From CAVQZA01 sp963724805 (GTDB lineage: Bacteria > Actinomycetota > Thermoleophilia > Gaiellales > Gaiellaceae), in assembly GCA_963724805.1 (NCBI GenBank), contig CAVRWA010000011.1, positions 1 to 64,000 of the forward strand: a stretch of 64,000 nucleotides of DNA, in the 5' to 3' direction. The position numbers were made by a program, and so were the translations under genes. Positions 17,157-26,282 of this stretch are shown here, piece by piece (positions within the stretch are counted from its first letter, which is position 1; each line of letters starts with the position of its first letter). The notes below the pieces were generated by a model. That model had not been told where the DNA came from. It did no database searches and saw only the letters and a list, made by a program, of their open reading frames with translations.

Positions 17157-17912
17157 CTAAAGGGCCTGCACGGCGGCGCGGAGCGCCGCGGAGAAGAGCA
17201 TCGCGTCGTTGAAGGCGAACGCCCGGAACCCCTTCTCGGCCAGCATCAGCAGGTCCGGCACGTCGTTGGCCATCGTCCCCACCGCCTTGCCGTGCCGATG
17301 GCAGGCCTCGAACACACGGTCCACCGCGGCGGTGTGCTCGGCAGTCCAGAACGCGCCGGGCGCGCCGAGCGAGGTGGTCAGGTCGAAGTGGCCGATCCAG
17401 AGGACGTCGATCCCGTCCACGGCCGCGATCTCCTCGACGTGCTCGACGCCGGCGACCGTCTCGATCTGCGCGATCAGGACCAGCTCCTCGTTCGCCCTGG
17501 TTAGCGTCGCCGCGAGGCCGCCCGGCTCGACGTCGTCGGCGTAGTAGACGCCGACGCCGCGCCCGCCGAGCGGCGGGTACTTCGCCGAGGCGACGATCTG
17601 CCGTGCCTGCTCGGAGCTCTCGACCATCGGCACCATCGCGCCGAGGGCGCCCGCGTCGAGCGGCTGAGAGATCAGGTGGTACCCGGTCGACGGCGTGCGC
17701 ACGAGCGGGACGACCCCGCTCGAGCGGGCCGCCGCGAGTACGTTCTTGGTGGCGCCGATGTCGATCCCGCCGTGCTCCATGTCGAACATCACGAACTCGG
17801 CGCCGGCGCCGGCGGCGATCCGCCCGATCCCGGTCGTCGCGAACTCGGCGACGATCAGCCCGACGCTCGTCCCGCCGTCGGCCAGCTTCCGTTTGACGGG
17901 GTTCTCACGCAT
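17157..17912 (-). CDS. HpcH/HpaI-family aldolase (2-keto-3-deoxy-sugar-acid type)
   Basis: This 251-residue class II pyruvate aldolase has EFVMFDMEHGGID (metal-binding region), PLVRTPSTG, GALGAMVPMVES, AQIETVAGVEHVEEI (metal-ligand Glu) and VLWIGHFDLT (metal-ligand Asp). It cleaves 4-hydroxy-2-oxo acids to pyruvate and an aldehyde. Relatives act on 2-keto-3-deoxyglucarate or homoprotocatechuate intermediates. The ATG at 17912 is the natural start. The stop abuts the end of the convergent D-threonine-aldolase-like gene. Confidence 0.92.
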   Translation of the reverse strand: MRENPVKRKLADGGTSVGLIVAEFATTGIGRIAAGAGAEFVMFDMEHGGIDIGATKNVLAAARSSGVVPLVRTPSTGYHLISQPLDAGALGAMVPMVESSEQARQIVASAKYPPLGGRGVGVYYADDVEPGGLAATLTRANEELVLIAQIETVAGVEHVEEIAAVDGIDVLWIGHFDLTTSLGAPGAFWTAEHTAAVDRVFEACHRHGKAVGTMANDVPDLLMLAEKGFRAFAFNDAMLFSAALRAAVQAL

Positions 17913-17951
17913 GACGCGGATGATTACCGATCCGGCGTGCTCCGCGACTCC

Positions 17952-20225
17952 CTACGAGCCGGTGAAGTGCACGGTGAGCGTCAGGCTGCCCGTCTGGCCG
18001 GTTAGATCGATCGTCTCCGCGGCCGGGTCGAAGTTCCGGAACGCCCGGCCGTCGAGCTCGACGCGCGTGATCCGCTGCCCGTCCGGGCGTCGTAGCCTCA
18101 GGCTCAGCGATCGCATCGGCGCCCGGCTCGGGATCCGGAGCCGGGCCCTGACCGAGTGCGCCCCCGAGTCGAGCGAGTACGAGAGCGGGCCGAAGCTCGT
18201 CGGTGCGCCGTTCACGCGGATCCGCTTGCCGTCGGCGAGCCATGCCCTGGGGGTCGCGTAGGCGAGCTCGAGGCCGCCCGTCGCCGTCTCGTGGACGAGC
18301 ATGAGGCGAAGAGCTTCCAGGAACGCGGCGTTGCTCGTGCTGTTGGGCGGCAGGTACATCGCGCGGTAGTACGCACCGGCGAGCGGTGTGATCGTGGCGC
18401 TCTCGCCCGAGACGAACGTCCCGTCGGTCATCCCGGCGCCGAGTGCGCCGTAGAGGCTGAGCACGAGCTGGTCGGGCCGGTCGTTGTCGGCGAGGAAGCG
18501 GGAGACGTTCAGCCCGTAGACCTCGTTGGTGCCGGAGGCTCCCTTCACGCGATGGTGGTAGAGCGAGTTGGCATCGCCCCGCACGAGCCCGGCGATCCGT
18601 GACCCGTGCCCGAGCATGTAGTCGAGCACGCCGGTCGCCTCTGGGCCGTGTGGCGGGAGGATGCGCGAGGCGAGCGCGTCGGGGACGACGAGGTTCCAGT
18701 AGGTCCCGTGTCTCGAGGCGCTGATCGCCTGGTATGGGCTCTCTCCGTCGAGCAGCCGGGCCGGGATGAAGAGCGACCCGTCCGGCAGCCTCGTCTCGGA
18801 CGACTTCACCGCGGCGCGCAAGGCCGCGCGCAGGCGGGAGGCCGCGCGGCGGCTTCCCTCGGCGAGATCCTGCCGACCCGTCGCCGCCCAGACTCCGGCG
18901 ATCGCGTCGAGGCCCTGCCACGCGACGGCCTGGGTCTGGAACGCGTAGGCGACGTCGGGCAGGTCGGCCGTGTACCGCTCCGGGCGCAGCAGGCCGTGCG
19001 GGCTGCCACGAAGCTGTCGCTCCAGCAGCGCCGCGTTCCGCTGCAGGGCCGGGGTCGCCGTTGCGACGAAGGAGCGGTTCGCGAAGAGCTGGTAGTACCG
19101 CGCCGCCGCGAGCAGCCTGGTGGCGGCCTGCCAGCTGGGGTAGAGGTGTGGCTCCCGCCTGAACGACTCCTCGACGATCGCGCGCTCGGCGTCACCGAAG
19201 CCGTACTCGCCCAGCACGGTCGCGTTCTCCAGGCTCTCCGGGAACTCGAACGCCTCGTACGCGTTGCCGAGGCTGTAGCGCCACGTCATCAGCAGGTTCT
19301 GGATCAGGAGGTTGCGCTCGGCGTCGACCACCAACGGCTCGGGCACGGCGAACGTCGCGCCGCCGGCGAGGCGACCGTCCCAGTAGGCCGTGACCGAGCG
19401 GCGGGCCTGCTCGTAGCTGCGGTCGTCGAGGGTCGGCTGCGTGGCCGCCGTGGGACGGATCGGGCGCGCAACGAGAATCGTTCTCGAGGCGTCCACGTCG
19501 TACTCGAGAGTCGAGCCGGTGAAGTGCCCGCCGTCGCTGAAGTAGATGGGCATGTCGTCGCCGTTGCCGGACGGCGTGAACCTGACCTTCTCCGCGGCCG
19601 CTCCCTCCGGCACGTCGACGTCCAGCCGAACGAAGCTGGCGAGCGAGCCGGTCTGCGCCAACTTGGCGACGAACGACTCCTGCCGGAAGCGCACGCCGTT
19701 CCTGTCTACGTACTCCGTCTCCAGGATCGGGTAGTAGCCGCCGTACAGCCGCGGCGTCGCGAGGCGCGCGAGGCACGACCCGTAGCGCTCGCGCCCGTCG
19801 ACGCCGACGTCGAGCGCGAGCCTCGCTCCGTCGGCGCGATCCGAGACAAGCTCGCTGCCGTCGGCGAGGTGGAGCGCGATCGGGCCGCGGCCGTCCACGC
19901 CGCCCGGCTGGCCGAACGTGAGGTAGTAGATGCCGGAGTCGGTCAGCGGCCGGGCCATCGGCGGCCGGGCGGCCAGCAGCAGCCGCTTCAGGAGGGAATG
20001 GGCAGCCCGGTAGGAGGGCCCGCCGGTGCCGCGGAGGAGCGCGTTGCCCCAGAGATCCGGTCCGGCTCGGGTCGCCTGCTGGACATGGCTCACGTAGTCG
20101 GAGCCGAGCCGGAGAGGCGGGCAGGATGTCACTTCCGATCGGCTCCCGCCCGCGCACGCAGCCGTTCCTATGACCGCCGCTCCGAGAAGAGCCGCGACTG
20201 CGAGAAGCTTCCTCTGCCGACCCAT
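17952..20225 (-). CDS. Lipoprotein with a six-hairpin-glycosidase-like domain
   Basis: The 757-residue product starts with a lipoprotein signal (LLAVAALLGAAVIGTAAC, with Cys about 24 as lipidation site). The N-terminal half is beta-rich. The middle and C-terminal parts are helical and resemble (alpha/alpha)6 glycosidases: LLIQNLLMTWRYSLGNAYE, YPSWQAATRLLAAARYYQ, GTYWNLVVPDALASRILPP, GTNEVYGLNVSRFL. A final beta-rich module follows. I cannot name the glycosidase family. Its divergent neighbour is another secreted carbohydrate-active-type protein (20578). A dispersed repeat lies in its leader at 20261-20310. Confidence 0.75.
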   Translation of the reverse strand: MGRQRKLLAVAALLGAAVIGTAACAGGSRSEVTSCPPLRLGSDYVSHVQQATRAGPDLWGNALLRGTGGPSYRAAHSLLKRLLLAARPPMARPLTDSGIYYLTFGQPGGVDGRGPIALHLADGSELVSDRADGARLALDVGVDGRERYGSCLARLATPRLYGGYYPILETEYVDRNGVRFRQESFVAKLAQTGSLASFVRLDVDVPEGAAAEKVRFTPSGNGDDMPIYFSDGGHFTGSTLEYDVDASRTILVARPIRPTAATQPTLDDRSYEQARRSVTAYWDGRLAGGATFAVPEPLVVDAERNLLIQNLLMTWRYSLGNAYEAFEFPESLENATVLGEYGFGDAERAIVEESFRREPHLYPSWQAATRLLAAARYYQLFANRSFVATATPALQRNAALLERQLRGSPHGLLRPERYTADLPDVAYAFQTQAVAWQGLDAIAGVWAATGRQDLAEGSRRAASRLRAALRAAVKSSETRLPDGSLFIPARLLDGESPYQAISASRHGTYWNLVVPDALASRILPPHGPEATGVLDYMLGHGSRIAGLVRGDANSLYHHRVKGASGTNEVYGLNVSRFLADNDRPDQLVLSLYGALGAGMTDGTFVSGESATITPLAGAYYRAMYLPPNSTSNAAFLEALRLMLVHETATGGLELAYATPRAWLADGKRIRVNGAPTSFGPLSYSLDSGAHSVRARLRIPSRAPMRSLSLRLRRPDGQRITRVELDGRAFRNFDPAAETIDLTGQTGSLTLTVHFTGS

Positions 20226-20577
20226 GTGTCAGCTCTCGTGAAGGTGTGAGGAGCCCGGCCGTCGATGCCGTCCCTGCAGCCGTTGAACTTGAGGACCCGC
20301 ACCGACGCCCGTAACTTCGTAGAGGAAGGCTCTCACCGACGTTGACGGCGGACATCGGTGGAATCCCCGATAAGGGGAGCGGAACTGGGATCCGAGCCTC
20401 GCCCATCGGTCGGGAATTCGCACGACGGATCAGGGGTGACCCCGGATGTCAGGCGTCCTGCGAAGTGATGTCATCGGTAAGCGCCCGAAAGAGCGGCGCG
20501 TGTGCTGCTTGCACTGAGGTTGCTGCGGCGCGTTTCCCCCCAGCGCAACCGGCTCGATTGGACAAGGGGGAACGAAG
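20226..20577. other. Divergent intergenic region (352 bp)
   Basis: This region separates the glycosidase-like lipoprotein (minus) from the CARDB/glycosidase gene (plus). It holds one copy of a ~50-bp dispersed repeat (20261-20310). GGGGGAACGAAG at 20567-20578 is the likely ribosome-binding region for the plus-strand gene. No convincing coding sequence is seen. GC is slightly lower than in flanking genes, as expected for promoters. Confidence 0.6.
20261..20310 (-). repeat. Dispersed repeat, copy 1
   Basis: These 50 bp are about 90% identical, with one 1-nt gap, to 24474-24524 in the same orientation, including 19 identical consecutive bases from 20276. It lies about 35 bp upstream of the lipoprotein gene when read on the minus strand. 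The 1-nt gap breaks any shared reading frame, so conservation is at nucleotide level. It could be an RNA element or mobile-repeat remnant. Its identity is unknown. Confidence 0.6.
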
Positions 20578-22774
20578 ATGAAACGCAATCACCCGCACGG
20601 CCGGTGGTTGAGAGCTGCGTGCGCGGTCGCCGTCGTCTGTGCAACCGCTTCGGTGGTCGGTGCGACCCGGGCGCACGCGACTGCCGGCGCCGCGTGCCCG
20701 AACTCGGTGGCCACGCCGTACAGCATGCAGCTGAAGGCATTCACCGGCCCCGGCGGCGCCGACCTCACGGTCGCCGTCGCCGTCGACCCGGCGTCGCAAT
20801 GCGCTGTGCCGGACGTGCTGGAGAATGTCCAGCTGAAGACGTTCGACCCCGCCGAGCATTTCGCGTGGATCCGGAGCATCGAGGACGTTCCCGCGCCCGG
20901 CGGCGTGGCGGATCTCGACCTCGGGCTGATCCCACACAATCGGCGCATCGACGCGGAAGTGACCTTGGCAGTCGGGGACGCCGAACGAAACGTTCGTTCT
21001 CCGCGATACGACGAAGACGCTCCTGCGGCCGGATCTGGTCGTCCAGGAGATCACGCCGAAGCAGGCGCTCGTGGGAACGCAGTTCACCGTCAAGGCGGTG
21101 ATCGCCGAGCGAAACGGCGATGTCGACGCAAGCGCAGACGTCACCCTGTCCGCGATTCCGGGGGCCGTCGAGCACGTCCTCGTTCCTCACGGCGGCAGCA
21201 CGACGGTCTCGTTCCCGGTCACCTTCGCCTCGCCGCTCCCAGTCGAGCTGACGGCGACGGTGGTCGGAACCGTGCCGACCGAGACCGACGTGACGAACAA
21301 CGCCCTGACGGCGACGGTCGACATCACGGGGCATCAGCTCGCGAGCCCGTTTTTCGTGCTCTTCCCGTCGCTCGTCGGCTACGGCGCGCAGTTCAACCAC
21401 CATCTCTACGCGCCCATCACGGCCCCGCTGATTCCGCCGGGTGAATACGCCGACGTCGAGGCGAAGGTGAAGACGCTCCAGCCCGAGCTCGTCCGGATCT
21501 TCTACAACGACAACTGGGAGGAGAACCAGGACGGGACGCATCCGGAGTGGCAGGACAACTACGCGTCGTTCGTGGAGGTCGCGCAGCTCGCGCAGGAGAC
21601 GGGTGCCACGATCGACATCGGCTATCAGAACCTGAGCAATCTCGTCACGCGCAAGCCGCCCTTCCTCGCCTCGGCGATGATGTCCCGGTTCGCGGACGCG
21701 ATCGCGGACCTCGTGAACAACCACGGGCTCACGAACGTTCGCTGGGCCGAGGTCGCGAACGAGCCCAACTCGGGGATCGTGACCCTCGAGCAGTACAAGG
21801 AGCTCTGCCAGACGCTCAAGGACGCGCTCGTCGCTCGCGGCCTCGGTGACCAGGTCCACATCATGGGCGGTGGGTTGGTCGAGAACGCCGGCAACACGGC
21901 GCGCGATCACTACTCGTGGATGAGCTGGATCGGCGCCAACATGGGCAATCTCGTGGACGGGTACGCGGAGCACGTCTACTGGACGTACAACGACTCCGGA
22001 CGGCTCGAGTATCGGCTCCGCGACACGTATCACCTGATGGCGGAAGTGCTTCCGGCGGAGCAGCAGAAGCCGGTGTACATGATGGAGTACGGCATCCGCG
22101 GCCTCGCCAACTGCGGCACGAAGCCGACGTTCGCCAACAAGTACTACGGCGCCGATCCGACGTGCCCGGAGATCTGGCGGACGAATATCGCCGGGTTCCA
22201 GCAGTTCTGGTTCGACATCGGCGCGGCACAGCTCGGCGTTGCCGGGACGTCGAAGTGGGATGCGTACTGGGCGGTGTACGACCGCAACAGCCAGAATCAG
22301 CAGATTCACTGGATGACCGGGCCCGCGAGCGAGAACTACCCGCTCACCCCGACCTACAACGCCATGTCCCTGCTGTTCCATACGACGGTGCCGGGTTGGA
22401 AGATCATCCAGGTCGAGCCCTGGCAGGACGACGACTGGAAGCTGCCGGACGCCGAATACCGCAAGGAGGGCCATGCGGCTCACGACCAGCCCGAGCAGGA
22501 GCTCGCGGCGTACGCCGGCCCGGCCGGCGAGCTCACGATCGTCGGGCTCGACACGCACGGCAAGAGCCTGAACGCCGCGTCGGCGGATCCACCGTCGTCG
22601 TACAGCATCGGTGGGCTGCCGCCGAACACGACGTTCACTCTCGCGGTATGGAACGCGACCGGCGACGGCACGAACTCGATCGCCGGCGTGGTGACGACGA
22701 ACGCGGCGGGCGTCGCGCGGTTCGAGGTGCCGCTCCAGGCGGCCTTCGCGCTGACGACGGTGCCCGTTTCCTGA
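20578..22774 (+). pseudogene. Secreted CARDB + clan-A glycoside hydrolase-like protein, frameshifted in a G4 run
   Basis: The ATG at 20578 opens a signal peptide (WLRAACAVAVVCATASVVGATRAHA). A CARDB-type adhesion domain follows (DLVVQEITPKQALVGTQFTV ... TDVTNNALTATVDI), then a TIM-barrel glycosidase-like domain. WAEVANEPNSG carries the candidate acid/base Glu and YMMEYGIRG the candidate nucleophile Glu. The C-terminus is beta-rich. The frame breaks at GGGG 20974-20977. Dropping one G joins LAVG to TPNETFVLRDTTK and yields one ~731-residue protein. The rest shows no decay, so a sequencing indel is likely. A strong terminator follows. Confidence 0.82.
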
Positions 22775-22778
22775 TCCT

Positions 22779-22816
22779 GCGACCCGGGGCCCCGCCTCGG
22801 CGGGGCCCCGGGTCGC
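22779..22816. terminator. Hairpin terminator
   Basis: This is a perfect 18-bp inverted repeat with a 2-nt centre (GCGACCCGGGGCCCCGCC / GGCGGGGCCCCGGGTCGC). It starts 4 bp after the stop of the CARDB/glycosidase gene and ends 29 bp before the stop of the convergent WYL regulator. It could terminate transcription from both sides. Confidence 0.85.
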
Positions 22817-22845
22817 CCGAAGACCGATGACGCGCGCCCGTCGTC

Positions 22846-23772
22846 CTACGAGGCGCCGGTCCCGTAGAGCGCCGCGGTTTCGGCCGCCGCGGCTGCGATG
22901 CGTGCGCGCAGCGTGCGGGGAGCGAGCACCTCGCACTGTCCTCCCTGGGCAAGCAGGCTGCGGAAGGCGTGGTCGGGTCCGTCGAACTGCGCGATCACGG
23001 TCGGCCACTCTCCGTCCTCGACGATGCGGGCTGCACGTAGATAGCGGACGTGGCTGCGAGGGACGCGCACCGTGACCTCGATCTGGGTGCGGCTGCGCTC
23101 GAATGCCTCCGAACGGCGGGCCCACGCCGCGGCGAGGTCGAAGTCCGGGGCCCGCGTGCTCGGCTCGTCGCGCTCCTTTGTGGAGACGATCCGCGACACG
23201 CGATAGACGCGCTCCTCCCCGCGACGCTGCGCCAGGAGATACCAGACCCCGGCTTTGAGAATGAGGCCGAGCGGGTCGAGGCGGCGCGACACGACGGTCG
23301 CACCTTCGCGGTAGCGGATGTCGAGACGACGGCCACGCCAGAGCGCTCCCGCGATCACCGTCAGGTGCGGGACCCGGTCCTCCTCGCGAAACCAGCCACG
23401 CGTGTCGACGTGGAACAGGCGGGCTGCAAGGCTGGCACGCTCCTGCAGCTCCGCAGGCAGGGAGGCGAGAAGCTTCAGTCGCGCGTGTGCCAGCTCGCGG
23501 CCGAGCCCGAGCTCGGCGGCGGGCCCGACAAACAGTGCCTCCGCCTCGGTCGCGTCGAGCCCGGTCAGTTTCGTCCGGTAGCCGCGCTCCAGCCGGTAGC
23601 CGCCTGCCGGCCCCCGGACCGAGACCATCGGGACGCCGGCCGCAGCGAGGGCCTGCGCGTCGCGCTGCACCGTTCGCTCGGAGACCTCGAGGCGCCCGGA
23701 AAGCTCCGCTGCCGTGAGCTGTCCCCGAGTCTGCAGCAGGAGCAGGAACGAGACGAGACGGCTTGCGCGCAT
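22846..23772 (-). CDS. WYL-domain transcriptional regulator (DeoR-like HTH)
   Basis: The 308-residue regulator has an N-terminal HTH_11 helix-turn-helix (LTAAELSGRLEVSERTVQRDAQALAAAG, about 19-46) and a wing (GGYRLERGY). The WYL effector-binding domain follows (RRLDPLGLILKAGVWYLLAQRRG, with VWYL equivalent to the WYL motif), then the WCX C-terminal extension. Such proteins bind a small ligand and control adjacent genes. It is divergent from the VOC gene, with 92 bp between starts, so that gene is the likely target. This divergent pairing is common for WYL regulators in actinobacteria. Confidence 0.93.
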   Translation of the reverse strand: MRASRLVSFLLLLQTRGQLTAAELSGRLEVSERTVQRDAQALAAAGVPMVSVRGPAGGYRLERGYRTKLTGLDATEAEALFVGPAAELGLGRELAHARLKLLASLPAELQERASLAARLFHVDTRGWFREEDRVPHLTVIAGALWRGRRLDIRYREGATVVSRRLDPLGLILKAGVWYLLAQRRGEERVYRVSRIVSTKERDEPSTRAPDFDLAAAWARRSEAFERSRTQIEVTVRVPRSHVRYLRAARIVEDGEWPTVIAQFDGPDHAFRSLLAQGGQCEVLAPRTLRARIAAAAAETAALYGTGAS

Positions 23773-23864
23773 GCCATGGAGCCTATTTCAAAAAGACGAC
23801 AGAAGATGGCGGGAATGCTCGCTAGGGTCACCTTGTCCAAAGAAACAAGAGGGAGGGAAGTCTC

Positions 23865-24335
23865 ATGGCAGTGAAGCCGGTTCCCGATGGGTACCACACC
23901 GTCACCCCGTACTTGGCCGTCGACGACGCGGCCGCGGCGATCGAGTACTACGTCAAGGCGTTCGGCGCACAGGAGCGCGGGCGCATGGAAGCGCCGGACG
24001 GGAAGATCGGCCACGCCGAGCTGGCGATCGGCGACTCGTTGGTGATGCTCTCCGACCCGTTTCCACAGGCTTCGACGCGGCCGCCGAGCGAGTTGGGTGG
24101 CACCAGCGCAAGCGTGGTCCTGTACGTCGAAGACGTCGACGCCGTGGTCAAGCAGGCAGTCGCCGCAGGCGCGACGGTGACGATGGAAGTGGCCGACCAG
24201 TTCTGGGGTGACCGCTTCGGGACCATCACCGACCCCTTCGGCCATGTGTGGTCGATCGCGACCCACGTCGAGGACGTCCCGCCCGAGCAGATGGCGGAGC
24301 GGGCCAAGGAGGCCATGGCCGCGATGAGCAGCTAG
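23865..24335 (+). CDS. VOC/glyoxalase-family protein (PhnB-like)
   Basis: The 156-residue protein is of the vicinal-oxygen-chelate fold. It has VTPYLAVDDAAAAIEYYVKAFGAQE at the start, then a GHAELAIGDSLVMLSD strand block. A second beta-alpha-beta-beta-beta unit follows (VVLYVEDVDAVVKQAVAAGATV, FGTITDPFGHVWSIATH). This is the PhnB/YdcJ-like subgroup with no fixed substrate. Members include small-molecule resistance proteins and isomerases. The start ATG 23865 has GGGAGGGAAG upstream. It is probably controlled by the divergent WYL regulator. Confidence 0.88.
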   Translation: MAVKPVPDGYHTVTPYLAVDDAAAAIEYYVKAFGAQERGRMEAPDGKIGHAELAIGDSLVMLSDPFPQASTRPPSELGGTSASVVLYVEDVDAVVKQAVAAGATVTMEVADQFWGDRFGTITDPFGHVWSIATHVEDVPPEQMAERAKEAMAAMSS

Positions 24336-24473
24336 GGGAGAATCGCGTCAGGGCGCGGCCGCTCTCGCACGATGCGCCCGCCGAGATCTTCACGGACGGC
24401 GCCCACGGGAGGCGCCGTCCGCGTCTGGGCGACAGCGCGATCATCACGCCCAGGACAAACAGCCTCAGGGGGC

Positions 24474-24524
24474 GTCGATACAGCCCTTGCAGCCGTTGAA
24501 CTTGAGGGACCCACACCGACGCCC
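24474..24524 (-). repeat. Dispersed repeat, copy 2
   Basis: This is the second copy of the ~50-bp element found at 20261-20310 (about 90% identity, same orientation, 19 identical consecutive bases from 24489). It is not upstream of an obvious gene here. It lies 41 bp from the tRNA-like fragment that may mark the island edge. Confidence 0.6.
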
Positions 24525-24565
24525 CACGGATGATTCGAGGTCGTCGCTTGCTTTCCTCCGGCGGC

Positions 24566-24589
24566 CGTGCGTCAAGCGGTTTTCAAGAC
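24566..24589. repeat. tRNA-Ser(TGA) anticodon-region near-copy (possible attachment-site remnant)
   Basis: Twenty-one of 24 bases match 32910-32933 inside the tRNA-Ser(TGA) gene, in the same orientation. This includes an exact 15-mer, AGCGGTTTTCAAGAC, spanning the anticodon stem-loop. Anticodon-loop regions of tRNA genes are known integrase target sites. The two copies bracket an 8.3-kb segment holding the SIR2/STAND operon. No integrase gene is visible between them, so this is at most a decayed attachment site. Confidence 0.45.
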
Positions 24590-24781
24590 TCGCCCAGCTT
24601 GGCTCTACAAAACGCCTTCCGCCGTCTGCGGGACAGTCACGTCACGCGAGACAGATCCTCTGCAACCTCGCGGAGTGCTTCGACGACGTCTCGCCAAGCA
24701 AGGTGAGCACGCCAAGTTCCGAGTCCTGTTCTAGGGATGAATACCGACTGCCGCTCCACGAGCGCGAGCTCGACTAGCGAC

Positions 24782-24976
24782 TCACCAACGCTGTTCGTCC
24801 TCTCCGAGTTCGCGCTCCGCGCACACGGGACAGTAGAAGACGCATCTATCGTCCGTTGTGAAGCGTGCCCGCCAGCCGGGCGCGTCTCCAGTCGCCGGCT
24901 CACCGCACCCCTCACACGTGAGACGTGTCGGCGTCACCAGGAGACTTTCGCTTGAATCCCTCCCCCAAGATGCCAC
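24782..24976 (-). CDS. Small zinc-ribbon protein (64 aa)
   Basis: The short protein has two CxxC knuckles: LTCEGCGEPA (about 19-28) and YCPVCAERELG (about 48-58). They flank GWRARFTTDDRCVF. This is the usual pattern of tiny actinobacterial zinc-ribbon proteins of unknown role. The initiation codon is uncertain because the first ~15 residues look unconstrained and an internal start is possible. It stands alone in a gene-poor stretch. Confidence 0.6.
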   Translation of the reverse strand: MASWGRDSSESLLVTPTRLTCEGCGEPATGDAPGWRARFTTDDRCVFYCPVCAERELGEDEQRW

Positions 24977-25500
24977 GGTCTGACGCTACTGCGCGCCATG
25001 CCGAGTGTCGCTGCCCGGACGGGTGGGTCGGAGGTCGGCTTACGGCTAGGGCCTGTTCCTCGGCTCGGATCACGGCGAGGCGGACCCTCCCTCACAACAA
25101 GAGCCGGAGGGCGGCCGTGGGACAGTGCGGGCCGAAGCCCGCCTGCGATGCCGGATTCGGCCCAAATACGGGCGGCTGCGGCTTGGGTGCGGACTCCAAT
25201 GTTCATTGTCCGAGGAATCGAGCCGGGAGAATTCTCGCGACTGGCGGGGTTCTACTAGTAGCGAAGAGTCAGTACGACTCGCTTGTCCGTGGCGATTCGG
25301 GGCTGCGTGGCATGACTCTGCCCCTCCGGCACGCCTCAACGCGATGAGAGCTCGCCGACCTCCTGGTTGCCGTCTGTGAACCGCCGAACCGAGTGGAACT
25401 GCACCGTCCCAGCCTGGCCTCGCCGGCTTCGCCTGTTCTGCGACGGTGTGGGCGGCAGCCCGCCGGCTGTGGTCGTCGCGGACACGGCTTGTAGGTTCGG
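24977..25500. other. Gene-poor stretch (524 bp)
   Basis: Open frames exist on both strands, but their translations are arginine- and proline-rich shadows without recognisable motifs or ribosome-binding sites. GC and wobble bias are lower than in neighbouring genes. The only structure noted is a short GAGAATTCTC palindrome near 25229. It is probably remnant DNA within the accessory segment. Confidence 0.5.
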
Positions 25501-25899
25501 CTAGTCGGTTGGGCCGTGTCCGCGGAAGTAGGCGACGGTGACTGGTTGGTCTGTTCCGATCATGATCGGCCCTCCGCCTACCAGGCCTCGGTTGTGTGTG
25601 CAGACGAGGTAGGGGCCTCCCTCGTTTTCGAGGATCGCCACCACAACCTCTCTGGCCTTGGTGGTCTCGAGGCTCTTGTCGTAGTCCCATTCCTTCGGGT
25701 GCCCGTGGCGGTGCGGCTCACCGACCTGCGCGACCTCTCGCTCTCCGCTTTGGCCGTAGTCGAGCCGGAAGATCCGGCAGTCGCGAACGCGCGGCCAGCC
25801 GTGCCTGTCCTCCATCAATGTCTTGATGCCCTGCCAGACGTTCTCGGCCTTGGCGGAGTCATCCACGAAGGGAAGGAAGAAGTGCGGGCCGTTGGTCAC
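25501..25899 (-). CDS. Hypothetical protein (132 aa), second gene of a small unknown pair
   Basis: Its function is not recognised. The product shows an ordered alpha/beta pattern: FFLPFVDDSAKAENVWQGIKTLM, then CRIFRLDYGQSGEREVAQVGEP, then REVVVAILENEGGPYLVCTHNRG and GPIMIGTDQPVTVAYF. The AQVGEP...AIL...YLVCT arrangement looks like a small conserved domain rather than noise. GTG at 25899 is chosen because it lies 2 nt after the upstream gene's stop. The frame itself is open to 26346, but the upstream part is unconstrained. It lies inside the accessory segment, antisense to the SIR2/STAND operon. Confidence 0.55.
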   Translation of the reverse strand: MTNGPHFFLPFVDDSAKAENVWQGIKTLMEDRHGWPRVRDCRIFRLDYGQSGEREVAQVGEPHRHGHPKEWDYDKSLETTKAREVVVAILENEGGPYLVCTHNRGLVGGGPIMIGTDQPVTVAYFRGHGPTD

Positions 25900-25901
25900 C
25901 G

Positions 25902-26108
25902 TCAGCTGACCTGGCTGGTTCGTTTGACAGTGATCACGGCGAGGTTTGGCCGATCGGGATCGAAGCTGACCGAAGCCACCCGGTAGGTGCGGCCCTGCCA
26001 CTGGATCAGGTCGTCTTCGCGCAGGAGACGGGGCTCGCGGATCACAAACCGCGGCACAGCACCTGTGCCCGTTTCGACGCGTACGTGGTACTGAATCAGC
26101 TCGGGCAT
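25902..26108 (-). CDS. Small hypothetical beta-rich protein (68 aa), first gene of the unknown pair
   Basis: Its function is not recognised. From ATG 26108 the product reads as a compact beta-barrel-like domain: IQYHVRVETGTGAVPRFVI, LLREDDLIQWQGRTYRVASVSF, NLAVITVKR. The DDLIQWQGRTYRV turn resembles small SH3-like or head-completion-type folds, but I cannot assign a family. The next gene starts 2 nt after its stop. The upstream open frame to 26240 is arginine-rich and is not included. Confidence 0.5.
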   Translation of the reverse strand: MPELIQYHVRVETGTGAVPRFVIREPRLLREDDLIQWQGRTYRVASVSFDPDRPNLAVITVKRTSQVS

Positions 26109-26282
26109 CCCGAGGAGTTCTATCGCCCTTGGCTGACAGCAGCGCGACAAAGAGTGGGGGCGGTCTCCTGCGCCCCACATCGCGCAACCTTCGGGGGTCG
26201 GCGAGCGCCCAGGCGGTCCGGTTCGAACCGCCCTGCCCAACTCGGACCCAATCGGCTGTAGTTACGCGCGAGTGGGGCTGCG

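Larger units (their letters stand above)
24336..24781. other. Gene-poor region with dispersed repeat and tRNA-like fragment
   Basis: No convincing gene is seen in these ~445 bp on either strand. The stretch holds copy 2 of a dispersed 50-bp repeat (24474-24524) and, 42 bp further on, a 24-nt near-copy of the anticodon region of tRNA-Ser(TGA) (24566-24589). It forms the left edge of the accessory segment. Confidence 0.6.

Noticed and set aside
20765..23125. A 786-codon minus-strand frame across the CARDB/glycosidase gene
   Set aside because: It is an antisense shadow of a gene with recognisable glycosidase motifs, and it runs into the WYL regulator in another frame.
24977..25500. Several 60-200 codon frames considered as genes
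   Set aside because: No ribosome-binding sites or motifs, and the residue composition is typical of random high-GC frames.
26219..26230. CGGTTCGAACCG resembling a tRNA T-loop
   Set aside because: It is a 12-bp palindrome with no acceptor, D or anticodon arm around it.
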